A stretch of 9,489 nt of DNA from an uncultured Methanobrevibacter sp. (GTDB lineage: Archaea; Methanobacteriota; Methanobacteria; Methanobacteriales; Methanobacteriaceae). Every line of letters starts with the position of its first letter. Position 1 is the stretch's first letter. Shown one piece after another: positions 5,376-9,489 of the stretch. Under the pieces are notes generated by a model. It searched no databases and had not been told where the DNA came from. It worked only from the letters and a program-made list of their open reading frames with translations. The position numbers were made by a program, and so were the translations under genes. Location of the stretch: contig CADBMS010000229.1 in assembly GCA_902795935.1 (NCBI GenBank), forward strand, positions 1 to 9,489, written 5' to 3'.

Positions 5376-6005
5376 TTACTTTTTTCGTTTATACATAATA
5401 TAAATTATTAAACTTAAAATTAAAATAATTAAACCTATTTTTTCGAAATGGGAAATTTTTTCATTTAATTCATTATAAATAATGCCAAATTGCCATCCGA
5501 TAAATCCCATACAAATTGCTTTTATTAAACTACCTGTAAATGTTAATAAAACAAATTTTTTAAAATCATATCTAATAATTCCATAAAATGAATTTACAAC
5601 TACACTAGGTAATATTGGTGTTGATCTAGATAAAAATAAAACTAAATCATCCGCATTTTTTGTTCCTAATTTTTCATTAAATTCAATTACATCTTCCCAT
5701 TTTAAAGTTAAAAACCAACCATATTTGTCAATAAAAGGTTTTCCTAACTTATAAACTGCTAAATAAATGATTGATGAACCTAAAGTCATGCCTAATGCTG
5801 CAGGAATTCCAATAATTAAAATTAATTTTAATAAGGAAATAATGGTTATTTTCTGACCATAAAGTAAGATAAAACTTGCACTTAAAATTACAATTGTAGA
5901 TGGTATTGGAGCTATCACTTCTTCAATGAAGCTACTTAATAAAATACCAAAAGCACCGTAATTTAAAAAAAAAATAGTAATAGATTGATATATTGATTCT
6001 AACAT
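5376..6005 (-). CDS. DedA/VTT-domain integral membrane protein
   Basis: This is a 209-residue hydrophobic protein of the DedA/SNARE-associated (VTT) family, which includes membrane proteins linked to lipid scrambling and membrane homeostasis. The N-terminal half-hairpin carries SFIEEVIAPIPSTIV, the family's acidic and PxP re-entrant motif. A long hydrophobic region spans about residues 48-80, then comes SRSTPILP with the conserved arginine, a hydrophobic stretch with GFIGW near residues 155-180, and a last helix ending in the basic tail YKRKK. The start is uncertain: ATG 6005 is used here, but TTG 6035 would add ten residues, and neither has a clear Shine-Dalgarno site. Its 3' end meets that of the CfbC-like gene with 11 bases between stops. 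Substrate and exact role in archaea are unknown. Confidence 0.85.
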   Translation of the reverse strand: MLESIYQSITIFFLNYGAFGILLSSFIEEVIAPIPSTIVILSASFILLYGQKITIISLLKLILIIGIPAALGMTLGSSIIYLAVYKLGKPFIDKYGWFLTLKWEDVIEFNEKLGTKNADDLVLFLSRSTPILPSVVVNSFYGIIRYDFKKFVLLTFTGSLIKAICMGFIGWQFGIIYNELNEKISHFEKIGLIILILSLIIYIMYKRKK

Positions 6006-6069
6006 ATTCAAAACTTTTTTTAAATTATTTACCAAATATTATTTTGTTATTAAATATTATTATATTTTA

Positions 6070-6077
6070 TGTATAAA
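6070..6077 (-). promoter_or_regulatory. TATA-like box, candidate dedA promoter
   Basis: On the minus strand TTTATACA lies in the 221-base gap before dedA. Transcription would start near 6049, giving a leader of about 44 bases to ATG 6005 or 14 to TTG 6035. This is one of several AT-rich possibilities. Confidence 0.25.
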
Positions 6078-6174
6078 GTTCATTCCTAAAACATTAAGAT
6101 TCTTTTTTATGTAAAAAAATATTATAAATTAATATGTTTTTGTTGGAAATAACTGTATTTAAAATCCAAAAGAG

Positions 6175-6203
6175 AAAAAAATTAGAAATATCTCATTAAT
6201 GAG
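6175..6203 (-). terminator. Likely terminator of the gatD-gatE-trxB operon
   Basis: Reading the minus strand, the palindrome CTCATTAATGAG (6203-6192) is followed by a T-rich stretch ending in seven T residues (6181-6175), starting 23 bases after the trxB stop. A further T-run lies just before the palindrome. Archaeal transcripts commonly end at such T-tracts. Confidence 0.45.
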
Positions 6204-6226
6204 TAAAACTACTAAAAAATACAAAT

Positions 6227-7141
6227 TCAATTTTTATTTTGTAAATCTTTGTAGAGAGTCATGGCTGCAGTAGCACCTTCACCACAAGCAATAATCCATT
6301 GTTTATATGTATCAGTGATATCCCCTACTGCATAAACAAAATCAATATTAGTTCTTTGAAATTTATCTGTTACAATAAATCCTGAATTATTTAATTTAAT
6401 CCCTAAATCTTTTGCAATTATATTATTCGGAATATCTCCAATAGCAATAAATAAACCATTAAGGTTTCTTTTTTCAGCAATACCAGTTTTAGTATTTTTA
6501 ATAACTACAGATTCAATCATTTTTGAGCCTTTAATTTCTTCAATAATGCTGTTAAAAATTATAGGAATTTCTAATTCAAATAATTTATCAATTAAATACT
6601 TTTCAGCGCGTAACCTATCACGTCTATGAATAACAGTAACATTACATCCAATATTTTTAAGAAAAATAGCTTCTTGAATAGCACTATTTCCTCCACCAAC
6701 AATTAAAACATCTTTATTAATAAATAATGGTCCATCACAAGTTGCACAGTAACATACACCTCGACCTAAAAATTCATCTTCACCATTAATACCTAATTTA
6801 CGATGTTGTGTACCAGTAGCAATAATAATTGACTTAGAAACATATTGGGATTTATTAGTTTTAACAATAAATGTTTTATCTTTTTTTAAAATCTTAATAA
6901 CATTTTCCATTTCATGTATTTTGGCATTTTTCAATGTTTGTTTTTTAGTTTTAGAAATTAATTCCATACCGCTAATTAATTCAAAACCAGGATAGTTTTC
7001 CATTGATGGAACTTCTAACCCTAAACCTCCAGTAATTCTTTTATCTAATATTAAAGTTTTATTTCCTTGTCTACCTGCATATATGCCTGCAGTTAAACCA
7101 CCAGGGCCCGAACCAATTATTATTACATCATATTCTTCCAT
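6227..7141 (-). CDS. trxB: Thioredoxin reductase (FAD-dependent)
   Basis: This 304-residue flavoprotein transfers electrons from a reduced cofactor through FAD and a disulfide to thioredoxin. The FAD-binding motif IIGSGPGG sits at residues 8-15. The redox-active pair is C132-A-T-C135, within GVCYCATCDG; the extra C130 just before it is also seen. The pyridine-nucleotide domain has GGGNSA (149-154) and HRRDRLR (172-178), the latter typical of NADPH-using enzymes. The C-terminal FAD motif is G273-D274. Length is normal. ATG 7141 is preferred because MEEYDV starts the fold and AAAAGG lies 12 bases upstream; TTG 7153 directly abuts that site. The gene begins 16 bases after gatE, so it is co-transcribed with it. 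Some methanogen homologs use F420 instead of NADPH, so the donor is inferred only. Confidence 0.93.
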   Translation of the reverse strand: MEEYDVIIIGSGPGGLTAGIYAGRQGNKTLILDKRITGGLGLEVPSMENYPGFELISGMELISKTKKQTLKNAKIHEMENVIKILKKDKTFIVKTNKSQYVSKSIIIATGTQHRKLGINGEDEFLGRGVCYCATCDGPLFINKDVLIVGGGNSAIQEAIFLKNIGCNVTVIHRRDRLRAEKYLIDKLFELEIPIIFNSIIEEIKGSKMIESVVIKNTKTGIAEKRNLNGLFIAIGDIPNNIIAKDLGIKLNNSGFIVTDKFQRTNIDFVYAVGDITDTYKQWIIACGEGATAAMTLYKDLQNKN

Positions 7142-7153
7142 TGGGATATACAA

Positions 7154-7159
7154 CCTTTT
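7154..7159 (-). promoter_or_regulatory. Ribosome binding site of trxB overlapping the gatE stop
   Basis: AAAAGG shares two bases with the gatE stop codon (TAA, 7160-7158) and precedes ATG 7141 by 12 bases. It supports tight coupling of gatE and trxB translation. Confidence 0.55.
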
Positions 7160-9020
7160 ATTGATATTTTTCTATATTTTCACGAATTATACTATTCACA
7201 AGTTTTCCTTCAGCTTTACCTTTCAATTGTTTCATAGCTAGTCCCATAAGATTGCCCATAGCACCCATTCCTCTTTCTTTAATAATCTCTTCATTTTTAG
7301 AAACAATGTTTTTTATTATTTTTTCAAGTTCACTTTTGGAAATCATTATAAGATTAAGTTTATTTGCAGCATCAGTAGCACTACACTTGTTATCTGTAAC
7401 ATAAATACAGATATCAATTAATGCATCTTTAGAAACTTTATTATCAACTAAAAGTTGTAAAATTTCTTTAATAACATCTAAACTTAAATAAGATATATCA
7501 TGCCCATCACGTTTTAATTCTTTTAATGAATATGCTAATAATGATGCAACAATGGTAGTATCAATATTCATAGTTTGTACAATATTCTCAAAATCATCAA
7601 CATAATTTCTTTTAACAAGTTGATTAGCTAAATCTTCACTTAAATTATATTCTTTAATGATTCTAAGTTTTTTTTCATTAGGCAGTTCTGGTAAATTATT
7701 TTTAATATTTTCAACATATTCACGTTCAATAGTAAATACTGGAATATCAGTTTCTTTATACATTCTACTTGCAGTAGGAAGAGGTCTCATATATTCTGAA
7801 TTACCATCAGGTAATGCTTTACGAGTTTCTTCAGGAACACCTTCAATAGCCATCTTTGCACGCTTTTGAACTTCTTCTAATGCAAAAATTGCAACATCAA
7901 TATCATGTGCAACAATAATAATAGAGTCTTCACTACCAGCATCAACAAATTCTTTCAAATCTGTAACTTCTTCTTTAGTAATGCCATAAGCTGGTAATTC
8001 ATCTGTATGAAATATGCCTGAAACTCCTGATTTTTTAGCATAACTTGAAAATTCACTACCTAAACGTCGTCCGGGTTGTAATTCAATACCAATTTGTCCA
8101 TTAAAACCAGTTAATTTGATAGCTTTAATAGATTTTGCATTTTTTAATATTTTTGATGAAGTATTAATAAATACTGAATCGACATCATAAATTTTTTCAG
8201 GAACTTCAGCTTTACGGTTAATAAGTTCTTTTTTAATCTCTATAAGTTTTAATTGTCTATCAACTTCATGTTTAACAATTTTAGGCATTAAATCTAAATC
8301 TTGAACACCTTTAATTTCAACACGTGCACCTTCAGCAATAGAAATATTAACATCTTGTCTTATAGTACCTAAACCTCTTTTAACATCAGTACTACGTAAA
8401 ATTTGCCCAATTTGATATGCAACTTCTTTTATTTGCTCTGGATCATGCATAGAAGGATCAGTAGTAATTTCAACTAGAGGTATGCCTAAACGATCTAAAC
8501 GGAAGGTAGTACCATCTTTACGTGTTTCAATTCTTCTAGAAGCATCTTCTTCTAAACAAAGATTTTCTATTTTAACAGTACCTGTTTCTGTTTCAATAAA
8601 TCCATTAGTAGCAACAAGTCCTGTTCTTTGGAATCCTCCTGTATTACTGCCATCAATAACTTGTTTACGCATAGTATGAAATTCATCAACAATTCTCATA
8701 TTAAGTAAAGATGAAATAATGGATGCAATTTCTAAAGCTTCTTCATTTAAAGGATAAGGAGGTTCTTCATCAGTTTCAACTAAACAGGTATCTTTATTAT
8801 AACCTTGATATGTGAATTGCAATTTACGCCTAGCTTCTTCAAAAGCAGCCCTATCAATATCTCCTAATTCACTTTGTGTAGGGCGTAAATTCCTTATAAG
8901 TTCATAATCATGATTTTCGTCGATTAAATTACAACTACAAGGACAAAAAAGCTTATGTTTAGTATCCAATTGTTGATGTATTTCTAAACCCATTTTTAAT
9001 CCTATTTTTTTCCAATCCAT
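7158..9020 (-). CDS. gatE: Glu-tRNA(Gln) amidotransferase subunit E
   Basis: GatE binds misacylated Glu-tRNA(Gln), activates the glutamate with ATP and amidates it with ammonia released by GatD, making Gln-tRNA(Gln). The GatDE enzyme is restricted to archaea. At 620 residues it matches the family. The GatB-like catalytic cradle begins with GLEIHQQL (11-18) and the cysteine cluster FCPCSC (C26, C28, C30), then ETDEEPPYPLN, FQRTGLVATNG and IRQDVNISI. An insertion related to the GAD domain of bacterial AspRS, diagnostic for GatE, occupies roughly residues 290-410 (RRLGSEFSSYA). The C-terminal helical and YqeY-like tail, which grips tRNA, ends in GAMGNLMGLAMKQLKGKAEG. ATG 9020 follows GGTGAT by 5 bases. 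It lies 14 bases after gatD and 16 before trxB, so the three form one operon. Confidence 0.97.
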   Translation of the reverse strand: MDWKKIGLKMGLEIHQQLDTKHKLFCPCSCNLIDENHDYELIRNLRPTQSELGDIDRAAFEEARRKLQFTYQGYNKDTCLVETDEEPPYPLNEEALEIASIISSLLNMRIVDEFHTMRKQVIDGSNTGGFQRTGLVATNGFIETETGTVKIENLCLEEDASRRIETRKDGTTFRLDRLGIPLVEITTDPSMHDPEQIKEVAYQIGQILRSTDVKRGLGTIRQDVNISIAEGARVEIKGVQDLDLMPKIVKHEVDRQLKLIEIKKELINRKAEVPEKIYDVDSVFINTSSKILKNAKSIKAIKLTGFNGQIGIELQPGRRLGSEFSSYAKKSGVSGIFHTDELPAYGITKEEVTDLKEFVDAGSEDSIIIVAHDIDVAIFALEEVQKRAKMAIEGVPEETRKALPDGNSEYMRPLPTASRMYKETDIPVFTIEREYVENIKNNLPELPNEKKLRIIKEYNLSEDLANQLVKRNYVDDFENIVQTMNIDTTIVASLLAYSLKELKRDGHDISYLSLDVIKEILQLLVDNKVSKDALIDICIYVTDNKCSATDAANKLNLIMISKSELEKIIKNIVSKNEEIIKERGMGAMGNLMGLAMKQLKGKAEGKLVNSIIRENIEKYQ

Positions 9021-9025
9021 TTTAA

Positions 9026-9031
9026 ATCACC
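9026..9031 (-). promoter_or_regulatory. Ribosome binding site of gatE
   Basis: On the minus strand GGTGAT lies 5 bases before ATG 9020, within the 14-base gap after gatD. It is the same type and spacing as the site before the LSm gene. Confidence 0.75.
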
Positions 9032-9034
9032 AAA

Positions 9035-9489
9035 TTATATTAAAAATGTATTCATTAAAGATTTATTGTTAAATTCTCCAGCTAAATTAGTACACATTAA
9101 CTTTTTAACATCATCTATTTTATCAGTTTGACCTAAAACAAACATTAATTTTACAAAAGCACTTTCAGGAAGCATATCTCCTCCAGGAATAACTCCTGCT
9201 TTTTGTAATCTTCGACCAGTACTGTAAACATTCATATTTATACGGCCATATAAACATTGTGAAGTCATAACTACTGGAACATTTTCTTCTTTAGCACGTT
9301 CTAATGATGGAATTAGATTATCCGGACAATGACCTAAACCAGTTCCTTCTAAAACAATTCCTTTTTTAGATTTATCTAAATAATAATCGATTAAATCTGC
9401 ATCAATTCCAGGATAAATCTTAATAAGCTCAACATTAGTTTCTAAATTATCATTAATGTTTAATTTTTTAGATCCTCTTTTAACATAAG
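9035..9489 (-). CDS. gatD: Glu-tRNA(Gln) amidotransferase subunit D, C-terminal part
   Basis: The minus-strand frame is open from the window edge (first full codon at 9487) to TAA at 9037-9035, giving the last 150 residues of a protein that is usually about 430 long. GatD is an L-asparaginase-like amidase that releases ammonia from glutamine or asparagine and channels it to GatE. The visible part is the C-terminal asparaginase lobe, with EGTGLGHCPDN, VVMTSQCLYG, NVYSTGRRL, GVIPGGDMLPE and KLMFVLGQT. The catalytic threonines lie upstream, outside the window. An ATG at 9268 is internal methionine, not the start. The gene is cut by the window, not broken. The gatE start follows after 14 bases. 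Confidence 0.95.
   Translation of the reverse strand, partial: YVKRGSKKLNINDNLETNVELIKIYPGIDADLIDYYLDKSKKGIVLEGTGLGHCPDNLIPSLERAKEENVPVVMTSQCLYGRINMNVYSTGRRLQKAGVIPGGDMLPESAFVKLMFVLGQTDKIDDVKKLMCTNLAGEFNNKSLMNTFLI

Noticed and set aside
7657..7869. Plus-strand frame of 70 codons inside gatE
   Set aside because: It is an antisense shadow of the gatE tail region with no start signals.
8482..8679. Plus-strand frame of 65 codons inside gatE
   Set aside because: It is antisense to the conserved GatE catalytic cradle and has no ribosome site.
9035..9268. A short stand-alone 77-residue gene or a truncated gatD
   Set aside because: The same frame continues open to the window edge with further GatD motifs, so the ATG at 9268 is internal and the gene is simply cut by the window.

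Overview
The window is a very AT-rich piece of an archaeal chromosome, most likely from a methanogen of the Methanobacteriales (Methanosphaera or Methanobrevibacter). This rests on: an archaeal Sm protein next to ribosomal protein L37e; GatD and GatE, which occur only in archaea; a NifH-like protein with no nitrogenase partner, which fits CfbC of coenzyme F430 synthesis; Shine-Dalgarno sites of the AGGAGG and GGTGAT types; low GC and long gene-free spacers. The genus cannot be settled from the sequence alone.

Layout. Positions 1-65 hold the possible tail of an unidentified gene. A 583-base spacer follows, then the Sm-like protein (649-885) and L37e (933-1118). A second long spacer (1119-1845) contains the most unusual object in the window, a nested inverted repeat at 1189-1280, and a terminator-like hairpin near 1543-1575. 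Three plus-strand genes follow: purF (TTG start, 1846-3246), a U32-family Fe-S protein (3309-4508) and the CfbC-like reductase (4564-5364). The strand then switches. A DedA/VTT membrane protein (5376-6005) is on the minus strand. Further along is a minus-strand operon, transcribed right to left: gatD (partial, cut by the window end), gatE, and a thioredoxin reductase.

How the genes work together. LSm and L37e belong to RNA handling and the ribosome. PurF commits PRPP to purine synthesis. GatD and GatE form the tRNA-dependent amidotransferase that makes Gln-tRNA(Gln). The thioredoxin reductase feeds electrons to protein disulfides. The CfbC-like protein would supply electrons for building the F430 ring system used by methyl-coenzyme M reductase. 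PurF, the U32 protein and the CfbC-like protein all carry cysteine sets expected to bind a [4Fe-4S] cluster and lie consecutively on one strand.

Most of the window is ordinary core genome. I see no defence system, CRISPR array, mobile element, tRNA or rRNA. The parts not explained by known genes are the two long spacers and their predicted folds, and these are where a new element, if any, would be.
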